Source: Caballeronia arationis (lineage in GTDB: Bacteria; Pseudomonadota; Gammaproteobacteria; Burkholderiales; Burkholderiaceae). Taken from it: 64,000 nt of DNA. The translations under genes were made by a program, and so were the position numbers. Shown here piece after piece: positions 8,828 through 17,208 of this stretch. Below the pieces are notes generated by a model that was given only the letters and a program-made list of their open reading frames with translations, did not search any database and was not told the DNA's origin. The stretch is taken from positions 1-64,000 of the forward strand of contig NZ_FCOG02000024.1 in assembly GCF_001544975.2 (NCBI RefSeq), given 5' to 3'. Position 1 is the stretch's first letter. Each line of letters begins with the position of its first letter.

Positions 8828-10363
8828 ATGAGCTTTCGCGATTTTCAGGTTGAGACAATCGGCATCGTCGGCAGCGGCGCGATGGGGCGCGGCATCGCGC
8901 AGATCGCGGCGCAAGGCGGCCTGACCGTGCGTCTCTTCGATACCAACCCGCAAGCCGTCGCCGCGGCCCGCGACCATCTCTCCGACACCCTGACCAAACT
9001 CGCCGCAAAAGGCAAGCTGAAGGAAGCGGACGCGCATGCCGCCCTCGCCCGCGTCCACGCCGCCGCGCAGACAAGCGACCTGGCGGACTGCGACGTGGTG
9101 ATCGAGGCGATCGTCGAGAAGCTTGAAGTCAAGCGCGAACTCTTTCGCGAACTCGAAGCCGTGGTCGGCGAGCGCTGCATTCTGGCGTCGAATACGTCGT
9201 CGCTTTCCATCACCGCGATCGCCGCGGGCTGCGCGCATCCGGAGCGCGTCGCGGGCTTTCACTTCTTCAACCCGGTGCCGTTGATGAAGGTCGTCGAAGT
9301 GATCGACGGCCTGCGCGGCGATCCGGGCGCCGGCGACGCGCTGATGGAACTCGCGCGCCGCATGGGCCACACGCCGGTGCGCGCGAAGGACATGCCCGGC
9401 TTCATCGTGAATCACGCCGGACGCGGGATGAATACCGAAGGCCTGCGCATCGCGAGCGAGGGCGTGGCGAGTTTCGTCGACGTCGACCGCATCATGCGCG
9501 AGCAGGCGGGCTTCCGGCTCGGACCGTTCGAACTGCTCGATCTGACCGCGCTCGACGTCTCGCATCCGGTGATGGAGTCGATCTATCACCAGTTCTATGA
9601 AGAGCCGCGCTTCACGCCCTCGCCGATCACGGGCACCCGGCTCGCGGGCGGGCTGATCGGACGCAAGGCGGGTGAAGGCTTCTACAAGTACGTCGATGGC
9701 AACAAGCAGATGCCGGAAGAAGCGCCCGCGCCGACCGGACTGCCGCACCGCGTCTGGATCAGCCGTGTTTCGCACAGCGCGCGCGAGCAGGTGCTGAAGC
9801 TGATCGCGAAATCGGATGCAGCCGTTCACATCGACACCGGCAATACGCCCGCGCCGGATTCGCTGATCGTCGTGACGCCGCTCGGCTTCGATGCGACCAC
9901 GGCCGCCGTCGCCGAGAATCTCGATGCGACGCGCGTCGTCGCCGTCGATACGCTGTTCCCGCTCGACTCCGTCGCGCGCCGCACGATCATGACGACGCCC
10001 GCGACCTCGCACGTCATGCGCGACGCCGCGCACGCGGTCTTCGCCGCCGACGGTGTGCCCGTCACGGTGATCCGCGATTCGACCGGCTTCGTCGCGCAAC
10101 GCGTGGTGGCGACGATCGTCAACATCGGTTGCGACATCGCGCAACAGCGGATCGCGTCGCCGCAAGACATCGATCTCGCCGTGACGCTCGGCCTCGGCTA
10201 TCCGAAAGGGCCGCTCGCACTCGGCGACGCGCTCGGCGCGAAGACGATCCTCGCGATCCTGCGCAACATTTACAGCGTGCTCGGCGATCCGCGCTACCGG
10301 CCCTCGCCGTGGCTCGCGCGCCGCGCGCAGCTCGGTCTTTCTCTCACCCACAGCGAGGATTAA
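8828..10363 (+). CDS. 3-hydroxyacyl-CoA dehydrogenase (PaaH/FadB-like)
   Basis: A 511-residue NAD-dependent 3-hydroxyacyl-CoA dehydrogenase. A Rossmann fold starts at residue 14 (VGSGAMGRGIAQIAAQGG), followed by the catalytic His region FHFFNPVPLMKVVEVI and a first C-terminal helical domain to about residue 295. A second 3HCDH C-terminal domain occupies about residues 400-505 (DSTGFVAQRVVATIVNIG). This double layout is seen in PaaH-type enzymes, which oxidise 3-hydroxyadipyl-CoA or general beta-oxidation intermediates. No other paa genes are nearby, so a general fatty or branched acyl-CoA role is preferred. It is followed after 3 bases by an enoyl-CoA hydratase gene. Confidence 0.93.
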   Translation: MSFRDFQVETIGIVGSGAMGRGIAQIAAQGGLTVRLFDTNPQAVAAARDHLSDTLTKLAAKGKLKEADAHAALARVHAAAQTSDLADCDVVIEAIVEKLEVKRELFRELEAVVGERCILASNTSSLSITAIAAGCAHPERVAGFHFFNPVPLMKVVEVIDGLRGDPGAGDALMELARRMGHTPVRAKDMPGFIVNHAGRGMNTEGLRIASEGVASFVDVDRIMREQAGFRLGPFELLDLTALDVSHPVMESIYHQFYEEPRFTPSPITGTRLAGGLIGRKAGEGFYKYVDGNKQMPEEAPAPTGLPHRVWISRVSHSAREQVLKLIAKSDAAVHIDTGNTPAPDSLIVVTPLGFDATTAAVAENLDATRVVAVDTLFPLDSVARRTIMTTPATSHVMRDAAHAVFAADGVPVTVIRDSTGFVAQRVVATIVNIGCDIAQQRIASPQDIDLAVTLGLGYPKGPLALGDALGAKTILAILRNIYSVLGDPRYRPSPWLARRAQLGLSLTHSED

Positions 10364-10366
10364 GCG

Positions 10367-11155
10367 ATGAGCGCCGAACTCCTGACCGATCGTCCCGCAG
10401 GCAGCGACACCACGCTGGTCCTCAAGCTGTCGAACCCCGGCGCGAAGAACGCGCTGCATCCCGACATGTACGCCGCCGGCATCGAGGCGCTCAACACCGC
10501 CGAGCGCGACTCGTCCGTGCGCGCGATCGTGCTGACGGGCGCCGACAACTTCTTCTGCGCGGGCGGCAACCTGAACCGGCTGCTGGAAAACCGCGCGAAG
10601 GACCCGTCCGTGCAGGCGGAGAGCATCGACCTGCTCGGCGAATGGATCAGCGCGATCCGGGCATCGTCGAAGCCGGTGATCGCGGCGGTCGAGGGCGCGG
10701 CGGCGGGAGCGGGCTTTTCGCTCGCGCTCGCGTGCGACCTGATCGTGTCTGCCGACGACGCCAAGTTCGTGATGTCCTACGCGCGCGTCGGCCTGACACC
10801 GGACGGCGGCGGCTCGTGGTTCCTCTCACGCGCGCTGCCGCGCGCGCTCGCAAGCGAAATCCTGCTGGAAGCGAAGCCAATCGGCGCGGTGCGTCTGCAC
10901 GACGTCGGCGTGATCAACCGGCTGACGCGACGCGGCACCGCGCTCGATTCGGCTGTCGCCTGGGCCGACGATCTCGGCAGCATGTCGCCGAAAGCGCTTG
11001 CGCGCATCAAGTCGCTGATCGCCGCCGCCGACGTGCAGCCGCTCGCCGCGCATCTCGATGCCGAGCGCGACAGCTTCGTCGATTCGCTGCATCACGGCGA
11101 TGCGCTCGAAGGCATCAGCGCGTTCCTCGAAAAGCGCCAGCCGAACTACAAATGA
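10367..11155 (+). CDS. Enoyl-CoA hydratase/isomerase family protein
   Basis: A 262-residue crotonase-fold protein that probably hydrates 2-enoyl-CoA for the dehydrogenase encoded just upstream. Oxyanion-hole segments are NFFCAGGNLNRL and AVEGAAAGAGFSLALACDL, and VGLTPDGGGSWFLSRALP follows. One classical hydratase Glu position reads AGAG, while the second (Pro-Asp-Gly-Gly) is also non-Glu, so isomerase or other crotonase chemistry is possible. The stop overlaps the ATG of the histidine phosphatase (ATGA), indicating translational coupling. Confidence 0.9.
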   Translation: MSAELLTDRPAGSDTTLVLKLSNPGAKNALHPDMYAAGIEALNTAERDSSVRAIVLTGADNFFCAGGNLNRLLENRAKDPSVQAESIDLLGEWISAIRASSKPVIAAVEGAAAGAGFSLALACDLIVSADDAKFVMSYARVGLTPDGGGSWFLSRALPRALASEILLEAKPIGAVRLHDVGVINRLTRRGTALDSAVAWADDLGSMSPKALARIKSLIAAADVQPLAAHLDAERDSFVDSLHHGDALEGISAFLEKRQPNYK

Positions 11156-11877
11156 GCGTCTATCAATTGCCGAAACGCCGCCGCATCTTTCTGATGCGTC
11201 ACGGCGACGTCACCTATTTCGACGACACCGGCCGCGCAATCGATCCGGTCAGCGTGCCCCTGAACGAACGCGGCCGCGAGGAGGCGAGCGCGGCCGGCCG
11301 CGAGTTCGCGGGAGAAGGCGTGCGGTTCGATCGCGTGATCGCGAGCGGCCTGCCGCGCACGGTCGAAACCGCGCGGCGCGTGCTGGATGAAACCGGCCAG
11401 TCCGTCGACATCGAAATCTGGCCAGAATGGGAAGAGATTCGCGGGGGTCATCTCAAGAATCTCTCGACCGAGGACATCGAGCGCGCGTTTCTCTCAGTGT
11501 TCGACGGCGTCGTACCGGAAGAGACGCAGTTTCTCGGCGGCGAGACGATCGGGCAACTGCTCGACCGCACGCTCCCCGCGATAACGCGCCTGCGCGAAGA
11601 CACGCACTGGGACACCGTGTTGCTCGTGCTGCACGGCGGCGTGAACCGCGCGCTGCTTTCGCATGCAATCACGGCGGCCGGGCGCACGTTCTTCGGGCAT
11701 CTGTCGCAGGCGACGGGCTGCATCAACGCGCTCGACGTCGGCGAGAAACCGGGCGACTGGGTCATCCACGCGATCAACCATTCGCCGCCCTCGCCGCTTC
11801 ACACCGGCGTGCGCAACACGACGATGGAATTGCTCTATGCGCAGTTCCTCAAGTTCAAGACGAATCTCATGAAGTGA
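11152..11877 (+). CDS. Histidine phosphatase superfamily protein
   Basis: A 241-residue phosphoglycerate-mutase-like phosphatase. The phosphorylated His is in LMRHGDVTYF near residue 20, the conserved Arg in ASGLPRTVETARRV, and the second catalytic His in LLVLHGGVNRALL. No signal peptide. The start ATG 11152 overlaps the enoyl-CoA hydratase stop. The next gene is an APH-type kinase, so the pair may put on and remove a phosphate on a CoA-bound hydroxy acid; this is inference from context. Substrate unknown. Confidence 0.9.
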   Translation: MSVYQLPKRRRIFLMRHGDVTYFDDTGRAIDPVSVPLNERGREEASAAGREFAGEGVRFDRVIASGLPRTVETARRVLDETGQSVDIEIWPEWEEIRGGHLKNLSTEDIERAFLSVFDGVVPEETQFLGGETIGQLLDRTLPAITRLREDTHWDTVLLVLHGGVNRALLSHAITAAGRTFFGHLSQATGCINALDVGEKPGDWVIHAINHSPPSPLHTGVRNTTMELLYAQFLKFKTNLMK

Positions 11878-11945
11878 TATCGGAAATTCGGTCTGCTCAC
11901 ACAGCATCCTGAAGATGCGGAGCGGATCGTCAAACGGAGGAGACA

Positions 11946-13052
11946 ATGTCAGAAAGCGCCGGCCACGAGCCGCAGGATTACTCCGCGTTCGAAGGCACGC
12001 GGCCCGTCAACGAGCGTTCGGGCTTCGATGCCGATGCACTCACCGCGTGGCTCGCCGCGCACGTCGACGGTTTCGAAGGACCGCTCGCCATCGAGCAGTT
12101 CGCGGGCGGCCAGTCCAATCCCACCTACAAGCTGAACACGCCCGCGCGTAGTTATGTAATGCGCTCGAAGCCGGGGCCGGTCGCAAAGCTGCTGCCGTCC
12201 GCGCATGCGATCGAGCGCGAATATCGCGTGATGGATGCGCTGGCGCAAACCGATGTCCCCGTTGCGAAGATGGTCGCGCTTTGCGACGACGAAAGCGTGA
12301 TCGGCCGCGCGTTCTACGTGATGGAGTTCATCGAGGGCCGCGTGCTGTGGGACCAGTCGCTGCCCGGCATGACGCCATCGGAGCGCGGCGCGATCTACGA
12401 CGAGATGAATCGCGTGATCGCGGCGCTGCATTCGGTCGAGCCGGCCTCAGTGGGTCTCGCCGATTACGGCAAGCCCGGCAACTACTTCGAGCGTCAGATC
12501 GGGCGCTGGAGCAAACAGTACGTCGCCTCCGAAACGGAGCCGATCGAGGCGATGAACCGGCTCATCGACTGGCTGCCGAAGCATATTCCGCGCGGCTCGT
12601 CCGTGGCGAGCGAACGTGTCTCGGTCGTGCACGGCGACTATCGCCTCGACAACCTCATCTTCCATCCGACCGAGCCGCGCGTGCTCGCCGTACTCGACTG
12701 GGAACTGTCGACACTCGGCGATCCGCTCGCCGATTTCGCCTATCACTGCATGGCGTGGCACGTCGACCCGTCGCAGTTTCGCGGCATCGCCGGCCTCGAC
12801 TGGGCCGCGCTCGGCATCCCCGACGAAAAGGCCTATGTCGCGCGGTATTGCGAGCGCACCGGCTTCACCATCGAAGGCGACTGGAATTTTTATCTCGCTT
12901 ACAACATGTTCCGCATCGCCGCGATCCTGCAAGGGATCATGAAGCGCGTCACGGAAGGCACAGCATCGAGCGCGCAAGCCGTCGATGCCGGCCGGCGCGC
13001 GAAGCCGATGGCCGAACTCGCATGGGTTTATGCGCAGAAAGTCGGCGCCTGA
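11946..13052 (+). CDS. APH-type phosphotransferase, ACAD10/11 kinase-like
   Basis: A 368-residue aminoglycoside-phosphotransferase-fold kinase. The nucleotide loop is FAGGQSNPTYKLN, the ATP-binding Lys is in YVMRSKPGP near residue 75, the catalytic loop is VVHGDYRLDNLIFHP near residue 230, and the metal-binding Asp is in LAVLDWELSTLGDP. The closest known relatives are the kinase domains of mammalian ACAD10/ACAD11 and LvaA of the Pseudomonas levulinate pathway, which phosphorylate 4-hydroxyacyl-CoA. A strong ribosome site (GGAGGAGA) lies 6-13 bases before ATG 11946. The next gene is the matching acyl-CoA dehydrogenase. Confidence 0.9.
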   Translation: MSESAGHEPQDYSAFEGTRPVNERSGFDADALTAWLAAHVDGFEGPLAIEQFAGGQSNPTYKLNTPARSYVMRSKPGPVAKLLPSAHAIEREYRVMDALAQTDVPVAKMVALCDDESVIGRAFYVMEFIEGRVLWDQSLPGMTPSERGAIYDEMNRVIAALHSVEPASVGLADYGKPGNYFERQIGRWSKQYVASETEPIEAMNRLIDWLPKHIPRGSSVASERVSVVHGDYRLDNLIFHPTEPRVLAVLDWELSTLGDPLADFAYHCMAWHVDPSQFRGIAGLDWAALGIPDEKAYVARYCERTGFTIEGDWNFYLAYNMFRIAAILQGIMKRVTEGTASSAQAVDAGRRAKPMAELAWVYAQKVGA

Positions 13053-13076
13053 GCGACATCAGAGACAAGGAATCGC

Positions 13077-14303
13077 ATGAATTTCGACTACACACCGAAG
13101 GTTCAGGAATTGCGCGAGAAACTGCTGGCATTCTTCGATGCGCACATTTATCCGAACGAGCGCGTGTTCATCGACGAGATGGCGGCCAATCGCGCGAACG
13201 GCAACGCGTGGATTCCGACGGAACTCATCGAAACGCTGAAGGAAAAGGCGCGCGAAGCCGGACTGTGGAACCTGTTCCTGCCGGCATCCGGGCGCGGCGC
13301 GGGACTCACGAATCTGGAATACGCGCCTCTGTGCGAGATCATGGGGCGCGTGCCGTGGGCGCCCGAGGTGTTCAACTGCAATGCGCCCGATACGGGGAAC
13401 ATGGAAACCATCGAGCGCTACGGCAGTGAAGAACAAAAGCTGCAATGGCTCGAACCGCTCTTGCGCGGCGAGATCCGCTCGGCGTTCCTGATGACCGAGC
13501 CGGAAGTGGCTTCGTCGGATGCGACGAACATCCAGTGCAGCGTCACGCGAGATGGCGACAGCCATGTGATCAACGGCCACAAGTGGTGGTCGTCGGGCGC
13601 GGGCGATCCGCGTTGCAAGGTCTACATCGTGATGGGCAAGACCGACCCCGACGCGCCGAAACACCAACAGCAGTCGATGATCCTCGTTCCCGCCGATGCG
13701 AGCGGCATCACCGTGCGTCGGCCGCTGAACGTATTCGGCTATGACGACGCGCCGCACGGCCACATGGAGATCACGCTCGATAACGTGCGCGTACCGGCAT
13801 CGAACATCCTGCTCGGCGAGGGACGCGGCTTCGAGATCGCGCAAGGCCGGCTCGGGCCGGGACGCATTCATCATTGCATGCGGCTGATCGGTCTCGCGGA
13901 ACGCGCGCTCGAACTGATGGCGAAGCGCACGCTCGCGCGTGTCGCGTTCGGCAAGCCGCTCGCGCAGCACGGCGTGACGCAGGAGCGCATCGCCGAGGCG
14001 CGCATCATGATCGAGCAGGCGCGCCTCCTCACGCTGAAGGCGGCCTACATGATGGACACCGTCGGCAACAAGGGCGCGCGCGGCGAGATCGCGATGATCA
14101 AGGTAGTCGCGCCGAACGTCGCGTGCCAGGTGATCGACTGGGCGATTCAGGCGCACGGCGCGGCCGGCATCTGCGACGACTTTCCGCTCGCGTATGCGTA
14201 TGCGTCGGCGCGCACGCTGCGTCTCGCCGACGGCCCGGACGAAGTGCATCGCAATGCCATCGCGAAGCTCGAACTCTCGCGGTACATGGAGCCGCATGGC
14301 TGA
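13077..14303 (+). CDS. Acyl-CoA dehydrogenase, ACAD10/11-LvaC type
   Basis: A 408-residue FAD-dependent acyl-CoA dehydrogenase. The family segments are [18 protein letters not shown] (flavin and substrate loop), [12 protein letters not shown], the helical [16 protein letters not shown], and near the end [16 protein letters not shown], a form characteristic of the ACAD10/11 branch. In animals this domain is fused to the kinase encoded by the gene just upstream; here they are separate and 24 bases apart. The pair likely turns phosphorylated 4-hydroxyacyl-CoA into enoyl-CoA for the beta-oxidation genes upstream (inference). Confidence 0.92.
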   Translation: MNFDYTPKVQELREKLLAFFDAHIYPNERVFIDEMAANRANGNAWIPTELIETLKEKAREAGLWNLFLPASGRGAGLTNLEYAPLCEIMGRVPWAPEVFNCNAPDTGNMETIERYGSEEQKLQWLEPLLRGEIRSAFLMTEPEVASSDATNIQCSVTRDGDSHVINGHKWWSSGAGDPRCKVYIVMGKTDPDAPKHQQQSMILVPADASGITVRRPLNVFGYDDAPHGHMEITLDNVRVPASNILLGEGRGFEIAQGRLGPGRIHHCMRLIGLAERALELMAKRTLARVAFGKPLAQHGVTQERIAEARIMIEQARLLTLKAAYMMDTVGNKGARGEIAMIKVVAPNVACQVIDWAIQAHGAAGICDDFPLAYAYASARTLRLADGPDEVHRNAIAKLELSRYMEPHG

Positions 14304-14426
14304 ACGCGCTGGCGGGCCGGTTCTGCACGTCGCATCGAAACATGATCTAATTTTTCGCGTGCCTTTGCGGTGGCCGCGCATATAAGGCGGCCGCCCGAAT
14401 CATCCAACGTGATTGAAGGAGCGGAA

Positions 14427-15116
14427 ATGATCGACGTCTATAGCTGGGCCACGCCCAACGGCCACAAGATCCACATCATGCTTGAGGAGACGGGCCTCGA
14501 ATACCAGGTGCACGCCGTCGATATCGGCGCGGGCGACCAGTTCGCGCCTGAATTTCTCGCGATCAGCCCGAACAACAAGATCCCGGCGATCATCGATAAC
14601 GACGGCCCCGAAGGCAAGCCGCTCGCTCTGTTCGAATCGGGTGCGATTCTCGTCTATCTAGCTGAGAAGACCGGAAAGTTCCTGCCCGCCGATCCCGTCG
14701 GCCGGTACACGACGCTGCAATGGCTGATGTTCCAGATGGGCAGCATCGGACCGATGCTCGGACAGACGCACCACTTTCGCAATTACGCGCCGCAGCAGAT
14801 CGAATACGCGGTGAACCGCTATACGAACGAGGCGAAGCGCCTGTACGGCGTGATGGACAAACAGTTGGGCGTCACGCGCTATCTCGCGGGCAACGAATAC
14901 ACGATCGCCGATATCGCCACGTTTCCGTGGACGCGCTCCTGGCAGAACCAGGGCATCGTGCTCGACGAATTCCCCAACGTGAAGCGCTGGTTCGATGCGA
15001 TCGCGGAGCGTCCGGCGGTGAAACGCGGCGTCGAAGTGCTGGCGTCCGAACGCAAGCCGTTCACCGACAAGGAAAAGGAAGTCCTCTTCGGCGCAACGCA
15101 GTACGCCAAGCATTGA
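14427..15116 (+). CDS. Glutathione S-transferase, Nu class (YfcG/YghU-like)
   Basis: A 229-residue GST with the Nu-class start MIDVYSWATPNGHKIHIMLE, the ISPNNKIPAIID cis-Pro region and the SGAILVYLAEKTG glutathione site, followed by a helical domain with YTIADIATFPW. Nu-class enzymes such as YfcG act as disulfide-bond reductases that bind two glutathiones. ATG 14427 is chosen because GAGCGGAA precedes it and it matches the family start. It ends 22 bases from the convergent MaoC gene. Confidence 0.92.
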   Translation: MIDVYSWATPNGHKIHIMLEETGLEYQVHAVDIGAGDQFAPEFLAISPNNKIPAIIDNDGPEGKPLALFESGAILVYLAEKTGKFLPADPVGRYTTLQWLMFQMGSIGPMLGQTHHFRNYAPQQIEYAVNRYTNEAKRLYGVMDKQLGVTRYLAGNEYTIADIATFPWTRSWQNQGIVLDEFPNVKRWFDAIAERPAVKRGVEVLASERKPFTDKEKEVLFGATQYAKH

Positions 15117-15138
15117 GCGCAGTCGGCGCGCGCTCCGT

Positions 15139-15600
15139 TCAGAAGTAGTGGCGCGTGATGAACTCCGCCACGCAGGCCGGACGCTCGGCACCCCGCCGCT
15201 CGACGGTCACGAGCCAGATCACCTGCACGCCGTCCTCCTCGACATCGACGACTTTATCGATGGCGAATGTCGCGCGCAGCATCGATCCCGCCGGCACCGG
15301 CGCCATGAATCGCACGCGGTTCATCCCATAGTTCACGCTCATTCGCGCGTCGAGCGGCACGCATCGGTCGAGCCACATCGGCACGAGTGCGAGCGTCAAA
15401 AAACCATGCGCGATGGCGCCGCCAAACGGCGATTCGCGCCGCGCGCGCTCCGGATCGACGTGGATCCATTGATGATCGCCGGTCGCATCAGCGAAAAGGT
15501 TCACGCGCGTCTGGTCGATCTCCGTCCACTCGCTCTCGTAGCGCGCGCTGCCGGTTGCTGCGTGAAAATCCGTGGCGCTGCAAAGGCGCGCTGGACTCAT
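15139..15600 (-). CDS. MaoC-like enoyl-CoA hydratase (second of a pair)
   Basis: A 153-residue single hot-dog domain of the MaoC/R-specific enoyl-CoA hydratase type. The hydratase pair Asp and His is seen in ADATGDHQWIHVD, followed by SPFGGAIAHGFLTL. It likely adds water to trans-2-enoyl-CoA to give the (R)-3-hydroxy product. ATG 15600 overlaps the stop of the other MaoC gene by four bases (ATGA), so the two are coupled. It is the last gene of a minus-strand set with two acyl-CoA dehydrogenases. Confidence 0.88.
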   Translation of the reverse strand: MSPARLCSATDFHAATGSARYESEWTEIDQTRVNLFADATGDHQWIHVDPERARRESPFGGAIAHGFLTLALVPMWLDRCVPLDARMSVNYGMNRVRFMAPVPAGSMLRATFAIDKVVDVEEDGVQVIWLVTVERRGAERPACVAEFITRHYF

Positions 15601-16055
15601 CGGCTCGCCGCCGGATTTCGCAATCCGAAGAGCGCTGCAGAATCGACGGTCAGCACGAGCTCGCCGTTCTGGTTGTGCGCTTCCCAGCGCGTCGAGACGA
15701 TGCCGCGATCCGGCTTGCTCGCCGAGACGCGCTTGTCGAGCACGCGCACGGTGAGCCGCACCGTGTCGCCGACGCGCACCGGCTTGAGCCAGCGAATGTT
15801 GTCGAGGCCGGGCGAACCCATCGACGTGGAATCGCGCAGCATGTCGCGCACGAGAATGCCCATCATCGCAGAGCACGTGTTCCAGCCGCTCGCGACGAGG
15901 CCACCGAAATGCGACGCTTTTCCGGCTTCCTCCGAAACATGGAAAGGCTGCGGATCGTAGCGCTCCGCAAACTCGACGATCTCTTCGCGCGTGAAAGTAT
16001 GCGCGGAGAGCGTCACCGCGGAGCCGACTTCGAAATCTTCATAGCTGTATGTCAT
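15597..16055 (-). CDS. MaoC-like dehydratase (first of a pair)
   Basis: A 152-residue hot-dog protein. The active-site pattern is AERYDPQPFHVSEEAG with Asp and His, then HFGGLVASGWNTC, where the usual IAHG is replaced by VASG. This variant is common in MaoC proteins described as dehydratases and in subunits of heteromeric hydratases. The start ATG 16055 has GAGGAG at good spacing. The following gene overlaps its stop. Whether the two MaoC proteins work as homodimers or together is not visible from sequence. Confidence 0.88.
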   Translation of the reverse strand: MTYSYEDFEVGSAVTLSAHTFTREEIVEFAERYDPQPFHVSEEAGKASHFGGLVASGWNTCSAMMGILVRDMLRDSTSMGSPGLDNIRWLKPVRVGDTVRLTVRVLDKRVSASKPDRGIVSTRWEAHNQNGELVLTVDSAALFGLRNPAASR

Positions 16056-16079
16056 GCATGTCTCCTCGTAAATCAAGGC

Positions 16080-17198
16080 TCAGATGTCAGTGTCCGCGAA
16101 AGACGGCAGCGACGCAAAGCGCGCGAGATGGTGATCGACGTCGCCGAGCGTCGTTTCGATGATCGACAGGCGCTTGAACCAGTGCGCCGCCGCGACTTCG
16201 TTCGTCACGCCCATGCCGCCGTGAAGCTGCACTGCCTGCTGGCCGACGAAGCGAGCCGCCTGTCCGACGCGCGCCTTCGCCGCAGAAATCGCCTGACGAC
16301 GCACGTCCGGGTCCGGGCTCGCGTAACGCGCGGCCGCGAGATAGGTGATCGAGCGCGCCTGCTCGGCGTGGATCAGCATCTCGACCATGCGGTGCTGCAG
16401 CGCCTGAAAGCGCGCGATCGGCGTGCCGAACTGCTGGCGGTCTTTCGTGTAGTCGACGGTTGCCGCGTTCAGCGCGTCCAGTGCACCGAGCGCTTCCGCA
16501 CATAGCAGAAATGTCGCGTAGTCGGCGATCTGCTCGAAGGTCGCCGCGCCAGTGTGTGCGTCGCCCAGGCGCGTGGCCGGGGTATCGGCAAACTTGAGCG
16601 TCGCGGCGCGCAGCCCGTCGATCGTACGGTAGCCGGTGACATCCGCGTTCGCGGCGTCGCGTGCGATCACGAAGAGCGCGACTTCGCCGTCGAGCCGTGC
16701 CGGCACGATCCAGAAGTCGGCCTCCGCGCCGTGTTGCACGATCGACTTTTCGCCCGTCAGCACAAACGCGTCGCCGTCCGGGCGCGCCGTCGCGCGGATG
16801 TCGAACAGGTCGTAGCGAGCGCGCGGCTCGTGGAACGCCACCGCCAATTTGATCTCGCCTTGCGCTGCGCGCTCCAGCAGGGCGTTCTCATTCGGCGCGG
16901 CCAGCCGCAGCGCCTCGATGCCCACCGCCGTCGCCCAAAATGGCTCGACGACGAGCGAACGCCCCAGTTCCTGCATGACGACGAGCATGTCGAAGGCGCC
17001 GCCGTCGAAACCACCCTGCGCTTCCGGCACCGGCAACGCGGTCAGTCCAAGCTCGGCAAACGCGCGCCAGTGTTTTCCATCGACGCCCGCCTCGGACGCG
17101 ACGATCTTCTGCCGCGCATCGAAGCTGTATTCGTTGTCGAGATAGCGACGCAACGCATCGCGAAGCTGTTGCTGTTCGTCCGTGAAATTGAAGTCCAT
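16080..17198 (-). CDS. Acyl-CoA dehydrogenase (smaller member of a pair)
   Basis: A 372-residue acyl-CoA dehydrogenase family protein that opens with the ACAD N-terminal helical domain (MDFNFTDEQQQLRDALRRYL). The FAD-contact motif is QLHGGMGVTNEVAAAHWFKR. The C-terminus reads IIETTLGDVDHHLARF rather than the IYEGT form that carries the catalytic Glu in medium-chain enzymes. Its start is 10 bases from the stop of the larger ACAD gene. Such adjacent large and small pairs form alpha2-beta2 enzymes in steroid side-chain degradation; here this is only a suggestion. Confidence 0.9.
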   Translation of the reverse strand: MDFNFTDEQQQLRDALRRYLDNEYSFDARQKIVASEAGVDGKHWRAFAELGLTALPVPEAQGGFDGGAFDMLVVMQELGRSLVVEPFWATAVGIEALRLAAPNENALLERAAQGEIKLAVAFHEPRARYDLFDIRATARPDGDAFVLTGEKSIVQHGAEADFWIVPARLDGEVALFVIARDAANADVTGYRTIDGLRAATLKFADTPATRLGDAHTGAATFEQIADYATFLLCAEALGALDALNAATVDYTKDRQQFGTPIARFQALQHRMVEMLIHAEQARSITYLAAARYASPDPDVRRQAISAAKARVGQAARFVGQQAVQLHGGMGVTNEVAAAHWFKRLSIIETTLGDVDHHLARFASLPSFADTDI

Positions 17199-17208
17199 GC
17201 GCCGCTCC

